The position numbers and the translations under genes were made by a program. The notes beneath the pieces are model-generated. The model made no database searches. It was given only the letters and a program-made list of their open reading frames with translations, and was not told the origin of the DNA. 64,000 bases of DNA from Ferroplasma acidiphilum (GTDB lineage: Archaea; Thermoplasmatota; Thermoplasmata; Thermoplasmatales; Thermoplasmataceae). Location: assembly GCF_002078355.1 (NCBI RefSeq), contig NZ_CP015363.1, forward strand, positions 620,001 to 684,000, written 5' to 3'. Shown here in pieces: positions 25,985-35,880 of the stretch (position 1 is its first letter; each line of letters begins with the position of its first letter).

Positions 25985-26418
25985 TAGTTTTGGTTTATTT
26001 TAATATTTACGGGAACTAGGTATGTGTCTAATGGCTATGTGGAATAATACAAATTTATGAATGCTAATCGTGATGTTTTTATTCTAAACAAATATGTGAC
26101 AATGTTGCTACGTGAAATTCGATATACTACAACTTTCTTTTGTTGCATTTCTCAACAACCAAACAATATCCATATCCCATCATATGTATCTTTTTATTAT
26201 TATATTATATGGCTTATTATTCAGTTTTCGCAATATATATAATATCCTTCTATCATCATATCATCGAATTGTTATTGATAGATATTTTAGATTTGCGCAA
26301 AATTATGTATGCAATATTTTATTTTTACATTGCATTTGCGATAAGTTTTTAATAATAACGTATTAACTCTCAGAATTTAAGCGAAAGATTTATATTAAAT
26401 TACTTATTACTACTTTTA
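25985..26418. other. AT-rich gap before the binding-protein gene
   Basis: Several overlapping short frames exist in all phases but none has a ribosome binding site or recognisable protein. The only clear signal is the TATA box TTTATATTAAAT at 26389-26400, 25 bases before ATG 26419. Confidence 0.5.
26389..26400 (+). promoter_or_regulatory. TATA box of the peptide-binding protein gene
   Basis: TTTATATTAAAT lies about 25 bases before the ATG at 26419. The binding protein thus has its own promoter, allowing higher expression than the channel genes upstream. Confidence 0.6.
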
Positions 26419-29400
26419 ATGACTTATAATAAGAAACAAAAACTATTGATAGTGTTTGCTATTTTGGTAGCAGCAATATTTGTAATGGAACCGCTATATG
26501 GAAATATAGGCAATAATAACCAAGCCCCCTCAACATCTATTTCTTCTTCAATTCCGCTTATATCAGGAGCATCAGCATCTCCATCGTCATATACATATCC
26601 AACAAACACATCCGGAGAACCAGGATATACCGGTGGTACTTTTAAATTGGCCCAAATTGGAAATCCGAATAACTTAAATCCATTTGAAGCTGATACAGTT
26701 TGTGATTTATACATTTTGGATTCAATTTATAGTTCCGCCACAGATGAACTACCTAACGGAACAATAATACCCTGTTTAGCAACTTCATATAATGTCACTT
26801 TAGCTCCTGCTAATATGACTACTTTTGATCCAATGACAGGTGGTAATTCCTCCGTTGCTGAAATATGGACAGTACATATAAGGCCCGGTGTTCAGTGGGA
26901 TGACTGGACATCTGCTAATGCTGATTCCACATATGTATATAGCAACTCCACATCTTTCTACAATGAAACTGGTATACCATATACCCATACCTATAAGGAA
27001 GTGTATAACGCTAGTACAGGGAAGTTCCAGAAAGAGTCTAATATAGTAATGAAAACAAATTATGTTCAGGCAGCGGATTTTGTACTGTCCTGGAAAATAC
27101 TATCAGAATCCACTGAGTATGACGGTTCATATATTGGTGTCGTTAATGTAATGCCAGTTAACAATTTAACCGTCGATTTCTACTTATCTAAACCATCAGC
27201 GACTTTTGTACCATACACCCTTGAAACACCTATATTACCCTATCATATATGGGTAAGCCATGATTATGCAAGTGCAGGAAGCGGATACTGGAATGAAACA
27301 GCAGCTACAGCCGCAACACCCGCTAATGGTTCATATAACGAGTGGGATTTAGGCCACTCTGGACCTTTTGGAGGCACCAATGGAGAATATCCCGGGTTAG
27401 TTGGTTCTGGACCCTTCATGATGAACGGTGGATATGGAATGCCAGTAGGAAAAGTATTTACAAGTGATTATTGGCAAGTTTATGAGAACCCTAATTATTT
27501 CATGCAATATGTTACTGGTAAATATTTATGGACACATGAGTTTATTCCCAAAATATTTTCTGAAAAGGTGTATATATTCTCTAGTCCCTCATCAGCCGTA
27601 GGTGCTTTAAGTACAGGCAAGGTAGATGCAATAGAAAGTGATCTATCTTCAGAGTTTGTATCTACTGCAGACCAGATACCGAACGTACATGTATTTGAAA
27701 AACCATCTACTGGGTACGCATACTTTAAATTTAATTCGTATAGTGCGGATGCACCTTTCAATATAACTGCTTTCAGGCAGGCATTGAGATACGCATCGCC
27801 TTTAGCTTATATAGATTCATCAATATGCGATGGTTATGATGTGCCTGGATATTCTATATTGCCAACGATAGATAAACCATATTCAATTGCATCTTCCGTG
27901 CCGTCTTTCACTTTTAATCTAAAAACAGCAAATGCAACGATTGCGTCTATACCTGGAATGCATTATAAGAATGGCGAGTGGTATTATAATGGAGTACAGG
28001 TAACAGCAACAATACAATCTCCATCCTCTTCGCTGATACCACAGATATTCACAGGTTATGAGACAATAGCAAGTGACTGGTCATCCATTGGAATACACAC
28101 AACGGTAGAGTCAGAAAGCTTTTCAACAATAATATCTAAACTTCTGGCATATTCAAATAGTGCTTCCTCTCCCTCTGCATCTTATAATGTAATCACTTTG
28201 GGTGTATCAGGCTTACTAGGAGACCCAATTGGGGATTTAGTAGATGATTTTAACTATACAGCAGCATCAGGCTCTGGTGATTATGAAGGCCCATTTAGTG
28301 CAATGAATGTTTCAAATCCCTATTTATCAGATCTGGGAATAAAGGAGGAGTCAGCCTTAGGCGTAGTGGATACAACTACGTATAACCTTACAGGTAGCCA
28401 GATTGACTCTTTAATGACAAATTTAACAAACTACGCTAACACTAATACTTCACTTAAAGATACTGACGAGGCAATAGCAGCAATGCAATATATTGAGGAC
28501 GAAGAGTCAACAATGATGGAAATAGGGTATGGTCCTACAGATAGCATAGCATACAGTAATTCCACGTTTACCGGATTAACAGACGTTCCATCTGATATGA
28601 ATGGATTCTGGGAACAGAATTTATTTACCGTTCATCTCAGGGCAAAGGCTCTGGTAGTTGCAAAACCAACAGCAAAAATAATAGTTTCAGGAATTGCTAA
28701 TAAGCTTGTTTACTACAATGGGGAATATGGAAATATAACATTTACAGCAATTAATAATGTAACTCTTAAACCTGTTGCTAACCAAGCAATATCGATAACA
28801 GTTGAGCCATCATTAATCAACATTACAAGCTTATCAGGTACCACAAATAGCAAGGGACAATTTACATACGAATTCAAGGTTTATAATGCTAACACATTTA
28901 TCAACACAGTTGGTTATAATGGATTAGTAAGTGTAACTGCAACCGTAGTTTCAAGCATATCTGGAGTTGCTTCAGGTGTGGGGAGTGTACCAATAAACGA
29001 TTTGCCCGTGCCTGTAGCTTATAAAGTAAGCGGACCAACGGCGATCTCGGGAACTACTCCTACGTACTATAATATAACGATATATAATCCAGCAACGGGA
29101 GCTCCGATAAGCGGTTACTCTTATACCATACAAACGTTAACTGCTGCAATTACAATGTCAAATACTACATCAAACCAGAAAATATCGTATCTTAGCACAT
29201 ATGATGTAGACTGTAATTCAACCAGTATATCTGTACCGGTAAATTCGACTTACAGTAGCGATAACATCACATCCATATCCGGTGTTACTGGATCAAACGG
29301 GGTAATATCTGTAATGATTGCTGGGAATTCTACATTTAATTACACATTAAATGGGAATAATTATGAATCCTACATATTCTTTGGAAATTATGCAGATGCA

Positions 29401-30312
29401 GCACCTGGTGCCGGCGAAGCCCCATATATGGTACTTGGTGAAGTCACATCTTCAATGAACGTTAATGGCTACGGTGCTGGAGAACCGTTTGAAATTCCCA
29501 TAATGCTGGAGAAGAGCATGGACTATTATAATATATCAGTAGACAAAATAGCTATCAATGGAACAACAACCGAATTAATCTTCCATGTTACCAATAGTAC
29601 AGGTGCAGCGGTAAGTGGCTATAACTTAAATGTAACTTCACAAAATGTGCTAGGTGCAAACAGAGGTTACTTCATAGATTCTAGTAGCTCAGCAATAAAT
29701 CCTAATTATAACCTTACCACTTCTTGTGGAGCGGATACAGGTTCCCAGTATAGCCCGATGATAACATTGGTAACAAATAGCAATGGAATGGCATATGCTA
29801 ATTTCACCTCTTTGTTTTACAGTTATAATGCAACAACAGGGGCTATATCATCGATGGCAACACCATCTGGCGCTATACTACCATATGACGAATTCCAGAT
29901 TAGTGTAATTGGTGACGGTGCGCCTGCTGTAGCTTACGCTGTTGTATCTTCTAATACCTCTGCTTCTGTGTATAACCTAACATTTACAGAATCGGGATTG
30001 AAATCAGGAACGCTCTGGTATGTAACTGTAGGAACACAAACTGAATCCTCCAGTTCAAGCTCAATAGTATTCGAAGAAGTAAATGGAACATATGCATACA
30101 CTGTTGGAAACGTCACCGGCTATAAAATAACAAAAGATGCTTCCGGTAGCGCTAAACTCAGTGGCAAGAACGCTTCTGTTGATGTAACATTTGCAAAGAA
30201 AGTCAATTACACAGATTATTACATAATAGGAGGTATAGTTGCTGCAATAATAATTATCGGCGGTGTAGTATATGCATTAAAGAGGAAATCAAAAACGCCT
30301 AAGCAGAATTAA
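26419..30312 (+). CDS. Giant peptide-binding lipoprotein-like protein (SBP family 5)
   Basis: A 1297-aa surface protein. It has an N-terminal hydrophobic segment (LLIVFAILVAAIFVM), then a family 5 solute-binding domain to about residue 750 (GGTFKLAQIGNPNNLNPFEA; EIWTVHIRPGVQWDDW; ADFVLSWKIL; VGSGPFMM). Residues 760-1200 look like Ig-like beta domains (NITFTAINNVTLKPVANQAI; SGTTPTYYNITIYNPATGAP). Around 1200-1265 is a YNLTFTESGLKSGTLWYVTV domain, as seen in other Thermoplasmata surface proteins. It ends in one helix (IIGGIVAAIIIIGGVVYAL) and KRKSKTPKQN. It delivers peptides to the DppB/DppC channel while anchored at its C end. Confidence 0.88.
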   Translation: MTYNKKQKLLIVFAILVAAIFVMEPLYGNIGNNNQAPSTSISSSIPLISGASASPSSYTYPTNTSGEPGYTGGTFKLAQIGNPNNLNPFEADTVCDLYILDSIYSSATDELPNGTIIPCLATSYNVTLAPANMTTFDPMTGGNSSVAEIWTVHIRPGVQWDDWTSANADSTYVYSNSTSFYNETGIPYTHTYKEVYNASTGKFQKESNIVMKTNYVQAADFVLSWKILSESTEYDGSYIGVVNVMPVNNLTVDFYLSKPSATFVPYTLETPILPYHIWVSHDYASAGSGYWNETAATAATPANGSYNEWDLGHSGPFGGTNGEYPGLVGSGPFMMNGGYGMPVGKVFTSDYWQVYENPNYFMQYVTGKYLWTHEFIPKIFSEKVYIFSSPSSAVGALSTGKVDAIESDLSSEFVSTADQIPNVHVFEKPSTGYAYFKFNSYSADAPFNITAFRQALRYASPLAYIDSSICDGYDVPGYSILPTIDKPYSIASSVPSFTFNLKTANATIASIPGMHYKNGEWYYNGVQVTATIQSPSSSLIPQIFTGYETIASDWSSIGIHTTVESESFSTIISKLLAYSNSASSPSASYNVITLGVSGLLGDPIGDLVDDFNYTAASGSGDYEGPFSAMNVSNPYLSDLGIKEESALGVVDTTTYNLTGSQIDSLMTNLTNYANTNTSLKDTDEAIAAMQYIEDEESTMMEIGYGPTDSIAYSNSTFTGLTDVPSDMNGFWEQNLFTVHLRAKALVVAKPTAKIIVSGIANKLVYYNGEYGNITFTAINNVTLKPVANQAISITVEPSLINITSLSGTTNSKGQFTYEFKVYNANTFINTVGYNGLVSVTATVVSSISGVASGVGSVPINDLPVPVAYKVSGPTAISGTTPTYYNITIYNPATGAPISGYSYTIQTLTAAITMSNTTSNQKISYLSTYDVDCNSTSISVPVNSTYSSDNITSISGVTGSNGVISVMIAGNSTFNYTLNGNNYESYIFFGNYADAAPGAGEAPYMVLGEVTSSMNVNGYGAGEPFEIPIMLEKSMDYYNISVDKIAINGTTTELIFHVTNSTGAAVSGYNLNVTSQNVLGANRGYFIDSSSSAINPNYNLTTSCGADTGSQYSPMITLVTNSNGMAYANFTSLFYSYNATTGAISSMATPSGAILPYDEFQISVIGDGAPAVAYAVVSSNTSASVYNLTFTESGLKSGTLWYVTVGTQTESSSSSSIVFEEVNGTYAYTVGNVTGYKITKDASGSAKLSGKNASVDVTFAKKVNYTDYYIIGGIVAAIIIIGGVVYALKRKSKTPKQN

Positions 30313-30664
30313 ATAACTTTATTTTTTTACAAGAAAAATTTTTTACTACCCAATAATTTATAATCTGATTTTTATTTTCAATAATTTTTCATATTGTACC
30401 GGTTATTTTTAATATGTTTTGGTATTGCAATTCATACAGTGATAAATCTTCAGCATAGCTTTGCAGCTAGACTAAAAGACTCTACCCAAATATGCTTTTT
30501 ACACTGGATAAATGTACTGGACTATTATAGAAAGAAAGGAAATATTAACGACAGATTTAACGGGATTAATTCAAAACCATGTGAGCGTATGATTATGTAG
30601 TAATATAAAAAATAAGCATCAATACAGGTGCAATATAAAATGAAATTATTGTTAACATATTCAT
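30313..30664. other. Convergent intergenic region
   Basis: Begins with T-runs (30322-30328 and 30339-30345) that probably end the binding-protein transcript. A 68-codon frame from TTG 30394 lacks a ribosome binding site and recognisable content and is not called. Confidence 0.4.
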
Positions 30665-33600
30665 TTAAGTCAAATCGAGTTTTTTATAATCATTCATTTC
30701 CTTTAAAATATACTCTATTGCACTATCCAGTTGTACGTCTCTAGATTTTAGAAAATCCTGTGGCATATTTTCTATGTAAATATCAGGCTCCGTACCATAG
30801 TTCTCCATTCCATATTTGACATCTTTAAACCATGTGGCAAATTGAGGCTGGGTTACCGTTGTATTATCAAGTAATTTTATTTTAGGGTTAATACCAACAA
30901 CACCACCCCATGTTCTTGTACCTATAACTTTGCCAAGACCCATCAGTTTAAAAACATGCGTTCCTATATCACCGTCTGACCCTGCATATTCATTTGTTAA
31001 TCCAATCATCGGCCCATTGACAGAATCTATCGGGTATGGAGTTATAATGCCTCTACGTGGAACATCGTAACCGATCCTCTTTCTTGATAATTTCTCTAAT
31101 AATAACTGTGAAACGAAGCCACCGCCGTTAAATCTTAAATCCACTATAAGGCCACTCCTGTTAGCCTCCCGATCATAAATCCTGAAAAATTCATTGAAAC
31201 CATTCATTCCCATATCGGGTATATGAATATATCCAATCTTATCACCGGTTTTCTCATGAACATATTTTCTATTTCTTTCAACGAATTCTCTGTACCTCAA
31301 ATATTTTTCGTCAATCATTGTCTTAACGTAGTATTTCTTAGTTTCATTTCTGTTTACTATTTCAATTGTTATTATTTCGTTTGCATGACCTAATAGTAGT
31401 TTATCAGGATTATTAGTTGCGTCAAGAGTAACACCGTTTATGGACTTTATAATATCATTTTCCTTTATGCCTGTGTAAAGCAATGGTGATTTTTCATTTT
31501 CATTGGATGGGTCTCCGTTATAAATCTTGGTTATTATATAATTATTGTTTTTGAATTCATAGTCGATACCAAGTTTTCCAATACTTATTGACTCTACGTT
31601 TGAGAGGTCGCCACCTATTTCGTACGAATGCGATGTGCTGTATTCTCCCTGCATTTCTCTAATTAAATCCGATAACTCAAATCTTGTCCTCACTTTATTT
31701 AATAATTTCTTATATTTTAGATAAGGGTCATCGCCCAGTTTTTCAACTTTTTCCTTACTCCAGTAATTCTCTTTGATTAAATTAAAAGTGTCATATAACA
31801 TGTTTTTCCATTCATTCATAGGCTCTATTGTAATATTCAATCTTGTTAAATCTATATCCTCATCCTTTTTCGGTTCAATTTCCCTCTCTATGAATTTATT
31901 GCTGGATTTTCTAATTAGCAGGAATTTTTTATTGCCGGATATAAGGTAATTAACAACTTCACTTTCATATAATTCACTTTTTTTCTTTTTAAAGTCAAAT
32001 AGCTCAATATTCCCTGTTTTCTCGTCGTTGTTGAAGAGATAATATTTCATTGATCCCTCAACCGGATAATGTAGCAGGAGGACACCATTATTTACAGGAA
32101 TGATGTTAGCATAATCTTCTGCCGGTACTGGAAAAACTTCGCTTAATTGTATAATATTGTTAAGTTTGTATTTACCAGGAATATTTTCATGCAATTCTTC
32201 AGGTATATCCGAAAACAAAGGGAAAATATTTTCCTTTACCGGGATGGCATATGGCTTTGTTATTTTTGGATATCCTAAATTAAACACAAGCTGGTCTGCA
32301 ACCGGATCAAGAGACCGTTTTGACAGGTAAAATAGATAATTGTCGTCGTTACTGAAAACAGGTTTGAAGTCGATAGCTCCGGAAGTTGTTGCGTCATATT
32401 TTTTATTGGCTGTTAAATCAAATATCTTTATGGATGCACTTTCGTTATACCCGTAGTATTCGGATTCAGGATACGAATATGCAAGCAATATGGAATCATT
32501 TGACCACGAAAAATCGTCTATTGTTCCGGATTCGCTTTCATCTATCTTATTTATGTTTCCATTTTCAACATTTAAGATAAATAATTCAAATCTGTTATTC
32601 CCAATTGCAATGTATTTGCTATCAGGTGAAGCTTTCATTGAAAAAATTATGCCATTTTTGAAGTCAAAGAATTTTTTCAATGTTTTATCAACACTGTATA
32701 ATAATATTTTATTATTCTCTTCGTTATAATTATATATTATTATATCGTTGTTATTCATAAATTCAATTATCTGATTTTTTAATTTATTTATATTCATAAC
32801 AGGCCCATTTTTTATGCCTGTAAATAATGCCTGCCCCCTGCTTATCAAGCCGATTAAATTTCCAGTATAATTTATTTTATAATCGGTCAAATAATCTGTT
32901 GCCTTTACAATCCTGTTTTCAATATTCACTGATGGTATATTTATATTAATATCAAGTTTTTCTACCCTATCATTCTGGAATATAAACAAAGATCCGGATT
33001 TCTGAAAGATTATTTTTTTGCTGTCTGAATTGGCATTTCTCACATAGTAATCCTTAAAATCTGTATGTTTTTTGAGGTTGCCACCATTAAAATCGGCTGA
33101 GTATATATTCGCACTTCCCTCATGGTCCGAAATAAAATATAATTCATCGTTGTAAATCATAGGTGAATTTACATTTGATTCGAGGTCTATTATTATTTTA
33201 AAATCATCATTCTTGCATGACAATATTTTTCCTCTTGTTCCGCCTTTATATCGCTTCCAGTGGGGCATATCTATTGTATTTCTGCCAATTATGGTATAAT
33301 CTCCGTAATATATAATATTTAAAGCTGGCCCTAGATTTAAAGGCTCAGTATTTTCATTCACTATTCTGTATAACATAGGAGTTCCGAATGGATAATATGC
33401 ATCGGTTGAAATTATTAAATTGCCATTCTTATCAAAACCTGCAATGGATGTATACATTCTTCTGCTCGTGCTTTTACCACAAAGATATGTAACCCGGTTC
33501 AAATTACCTTTCTCAAGGTCTATTGAATATATATCAGAGGATTCGCCGGATTTTCCAGTCATCAATCTGAAATAGACATATTTTTTGTCAGGGCTAATTT

Positions 33601-33739
33601 TTGGATTTGTAACTATGCCTAAATTGTTTGTCAATCTTTCAATATGTTTTGTGTTAATATTGTATTTCCACAGATCGTTATCATTCACAAAAACAACTAA
33701 ATCATCATTTATATCTGGATACATAAAATATCTTTCCAT
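30665..33739 (-). CDS. tri: Tricorn protease
   Basis: A 1024-aa product with the whole tricorn layout: a six-bladed propeller (residues 1-300; DDLVVFVNDNDLWKYNI, SDHEGSANIYSADFNGGNLK), a seven-bladed propeller (to about 640), and a catalytic part with a PDZ-like domain (GIKENDIIKSINGVTLDA) and a C1/C2 core. The catalytic His is in STSHSYEIGG and the nucleophile Ser, about residue 920, in NEYAGSDGD. It cuts proteasome-derived and imported peptides to short products. I choose the ATG at 33739 because a TATTTAAA box lies 25 bases upstream; Met codons five earlier and five later are alternatives. Confidence 0.95.
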   Translation of the reverse strand: MERYFMYPDINDDLVVFVNDNDLWKYNINTKHIERLTNNLGIVTNPKISPDKKYVYFRLMTGKSGESSDIYSIDLEKGNLNRVTYLCGKSTSRRMYTSIAGFDKNGNLIISTDAYYPFGTPMLYRIVNENTEPLNLGPALNIIYYGDYTIIGRNTIDMPHWKRYKGGTRGKILSCKNDDFKIIIDLESNVNSPMIYNDELYFISDHEGSANIYSADFNGGNLKKHTDFKDYYVRNANSDSKKIIFQKSGSLFIFQNDRVEKLDININIPSVNIENRIVKATDYLTDYKINYTGNLIGLISRGQALFTGIKNGPVMNINKLKNQIIEFMNNNDIIIYNYNEENNKILLYSVDKTLKKFFDFKNGIIFSMKASPDSKYIAIGNNRFELFILNVENGNINKIDESESGTIDDFSWSNDSILLAYSYPESEYYGYNESASIKIFDLTANKKYDATTSGAIDFKPVFSNDDNYLFYLSKRSLDPVADQLVFNLGYPKITKPYAIPVKENIFPLFSDIPEELHENIPGKYKLNNIIQLSEVFPVPAEDYANIIPVNNGVLLLHYPVEGSMKYYLFNNDEKTGNIELFDFKKKKSELYESEVVNYLISGNKKFLLIRKSSNKFIEREIEPKKDEDIDLTRLNITIEPMNEWKNMLYDTFNLIKENYWSKEKVEKLGDDPYLKYKKLLNKVRTRFELSDLIREMQGEYSTSHSYEIGGDLSNVESISIGKLGIDYEFKNNNYIITKIYNGDPSNENEKSPLLYTGIKENDIIKSINGVTLDATNNPDKLLLGHANEIITIEIVNRNETKKYYVKTMIDEKYLRYREFVERNRKYVHEKTGDKIGYIHIPDMGMNGFNEFFRIYDREANRSGLIVDLRFNGGGFVSQLLLEKLSRKRIGYDVPRRGIITPYPIDSVNGPMIGLTNEYAGSDGDIGTHVFKLMGLGKVIGTRTWGGVVGINPKIKLLDNTTVTQPQFATWFKDVKYGMENYGTEPDIYIENMPQDFLKSRDVQLDSAIEYILKEMNDYKKLDLT

Positions 33740-34045
33740 ATACAAATTATACATAGTGTTTATTTAAAGGTTTGTTTGTGAAAAATATGAATTTGGGCAT
33801 TTAATTGTCTAAATAAGTATCAACATCGATTTTTGATATTTACACTGTACTATTTATTTCATAGGCCCTGGATCAGGTATTTGCTCAATCCCGTATTTTC
33901 ATCTATTTTTTATCAATGCATATTGCTATAGATAAATTTTACAGTCAGAAACATTTGGGAAATATAATAAAAGAACCTAGGCCATGAATGAATTTAACTA
34001 AAAAAATAAATGTTATTTGCCAGTATTCTTCTAGAGTAACAGGCT
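33740..34045. other. Intergenic region upstream of tricorn
   Basis: Holds the tricorn TATA box on the minus strand (TATTTAAA at 33761-33768). No gene or structured repeat is recognised in the remainder, which includes the 3' end region of the pantothenate kinase transcript. Confidence 0.5.
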
Positions 34046-35008
34046 TTATAGTTTTTTCATCATGACTTTTTCTATGTTATGTGTTTTCCCTTTCTCAATT
34101 ATTAATTCCGCACGGTATCTTGTTTTAACAATATTTTCTGAATAATTTTTGCCATTTATGTTATCCCATATCTTCGATGATAATTCCCTGGCTTCTTCCT
34201 TTGTGAGTTCTGAATACTTCTTGAAATAGGAGTCTTTGTCTTTAAATGCAGTTTCCATTAGCAGGAAAAACCGTTCCACAAACCATTCCTTAATATATTC
34301 CACCTTTGCATCTATAAATATTGAAAAATCAAGAAAATCGGAGACGTAAATCTCATCCTTCTTTCCCGGATTTTTTACCTGCAATATATTCAGCCCTTCC
34401 AGTATCAGTATATCTGGATCAACAAGGTCCTGTTTTTCCGGGAGTATGTCATATTTCAGGTGTGAATATACCGGTATCTGCGTGCGGGCTACACCGGATT
34501 TTATATCAACAAGAAAATTTATAAGGTCCTGGGTTTCATAACTTTCAGGGAAGCCCTTTCTTTCCATAATATTCTCTTCCATAAGCCTGGCATTGCTTTT
34601 AAGAAAATTATCCGTTGATACTATATAAATCCTCAAATCTGGATTTATTCTCTCTAATAGGGTTTTCAAAAGCCTCGAAGTAGTACTTTTACCCACAGCA
34701 ACACTTCCTGTCACCCCGATGATAAATGGCATTTTCTGGGGTTTAATTCCCATGAAATCATTCCTCTCCCTGTAAAGATTAATATTATTATTTATTGAGA
34801 GCTGCAATAGCCTTGTAATCGGGAAATAAAAGTCCTGTATTTCAGATGCAGTGATTTTATCATTTAATGCAAGTATCCCTTTAATATCACTTTCTGACAG
34901 AGTAATATTAAGATTTCCCCTTCTCTTTGCCCATTCATCTCTACTAAAGCTAAGATATAGATTTGAGCTGATAGTTCTCCGGGGCAGGTAGGTCTTATTC
35001 ATATCCAT
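34046..35008 (-). CDS. coaA: Pantothenate kinase, bacterial type I
   Basis: A 320-aa protein phosphorylating pantothenate in coenzyme A synthesis. It has the Walker A motif GVTGSVAVGKSTTSRLL (about residue 100), STDNFLKSN, RKGFPESYETQDLINFL, PVYSHLKYDILPEK and ILEGLNILQ, all in the order of bacterial CoaA. Most archaea use pantoate kinase and phosphopantothenate synthetase instead. A bacterial-type kinase has been described from Picrophilus torridus, which supports a Thermoplasmatales origin for this window. The gene stands alone with 38 bases to its upstream neighbour. Confidence 0.93.
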   Translation of the reverse strand: MDMNKTYLPRRTISSNLYLSFSRDEWAKRRGNLNITLSESDIKGILALNDKITASEIQDFYFPITRLLQLSINNNINLYRERNDFMGIKPQKMPFIIGVTGSVAVGKSTTSRLLKTLLERINPDLRIYIVSTDNFLKSNARLMEENIMERKGFPESYETQDLINFLVDIKSGVARTQIPVYSHLKYDILPEKQDLVDPDILILEGLNILQVKNPGKKDEIYVSDFLDFSIFIDAKVEYIKEWFVERFFLLMETAFKDKDSYFKKYSELTKEEARELSSKIWDNINGKNYSENIVKTRYRAELIIEKGKTHNIEKVMMKKL

Positions 35009-35046
35009 AAATAGTTAAATAGTATTTAAATTCTTAACCGGGGATA

Positions 35047-35499
35047 TTATCTGTTAATTTTTTCCTTTAATTGCCTTAAAAGTACTTCCAGGTCATTCCA
35101 GTCATGCACTATATCATACGACATGCAATAATCCAGCATCAGGTTATTCTGCCCTGATGCAAATCTCCTATTGTCGGTCTGAAACCCGATGCATATTTTT
35201 CCAAAGGCATAGGCCATTCCAAGTTCAACGCAGGCACCTTCATCAGGCACCCTGCCATCCATTACCATAATAAGTGCTGATGAGGATTTAAGAGCATCAA
35301 CGTCCCTGTTAAATACCCTTTTGCTCGTCTCCGGCCATAAATCAGGGTCCTTCAAAAGCATTTCATCCTCACCCCCATCCCTCTGTGGCAGATAGGTTGT
35401 AAATCCGCGTTTTTCCAGAAAGGCTGCCAGTTCCCTGTTAAATTTCAATTCCATCTCATTAAACAACGGGGCAGATATATAAAAATCATAAGATTTCAT
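35047..35499 (-). CDS. Nucleoside 2-deoxyribosyltransferase family protein
   Basis: A 150-aa protein with an N-terminal strand and motif FYISAPLFNEMELKFN, a DPDLWPETSKRVFNRDVDAL stretch and the catalytic Glu region PDEGACVELGMAYAFGK. Family members exchange bases between deoxynucleosides or hydrolyse 2'-deoxynucleoside 5'-monophosphates. It lies beside pantothenate kinase and the nucleoside hydrolase, all in the same orientation, suggesting nucleoside salvage. The sequence does not separate transferase from hydrolase activity. Confidence 0.85.
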   Translation of the reverse strand: MKSYDFYISAPLFNEMELKFNRELAAFLEKRGFTTYLPQRDGGEDEMLLKDPDLWPETSKRVFNRDVDALKSSSALIMVMDGRVPDEGACVELGMAYAFGKICIGFQTDNRRFASGQNNLMLDYCMSYDIVHDWNDLEVLLRQLKEKINR

Positions 35500-35880
35500 T
35501 ATGCTTTATATGAATAATAAATAAAGTTTTTTTGAAAAGTATTTAAATTCTATACATCATTATAATTTCAAATAATTATTTAGAAATTTATATACAGGAA
35601 AGTAATTATTTAGCTGGTACCGATGCATTGTTCCTGACTATGCCAAATTGCCATATATCCTGTTCACAAGCCCTTTCCGGTAAGCCTGTGGATTTATCCC
35701 GGTAGCTATTCTCTTTTTCCCATCACGCTTTTCTATAAATTCTGTACTCCCATCAGGTTTGACTGTAATTTCCCCATTCACAAACTTAAAAGCATCAGGT
35801 TCTATGAAGGAAAAAACTGCTATGGGGTCATGCATTTCAAAAGTGCCATGCTCTTCTATCATAAATTTTGTGGTTTTATG

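Noticed and set aside
26057-26366. Three overlapping short frames upstream of the binding-protein gene
   Set aside because: All three frames are open because of AT-rich composition; none has start signals and they contradict each other.
30394-30600. 68-codon frame on the plus strand after the binding-protein gene
   Set aside because: Starts on TTG without supporting signals, and shows no family resemblance; likely a chance frame.
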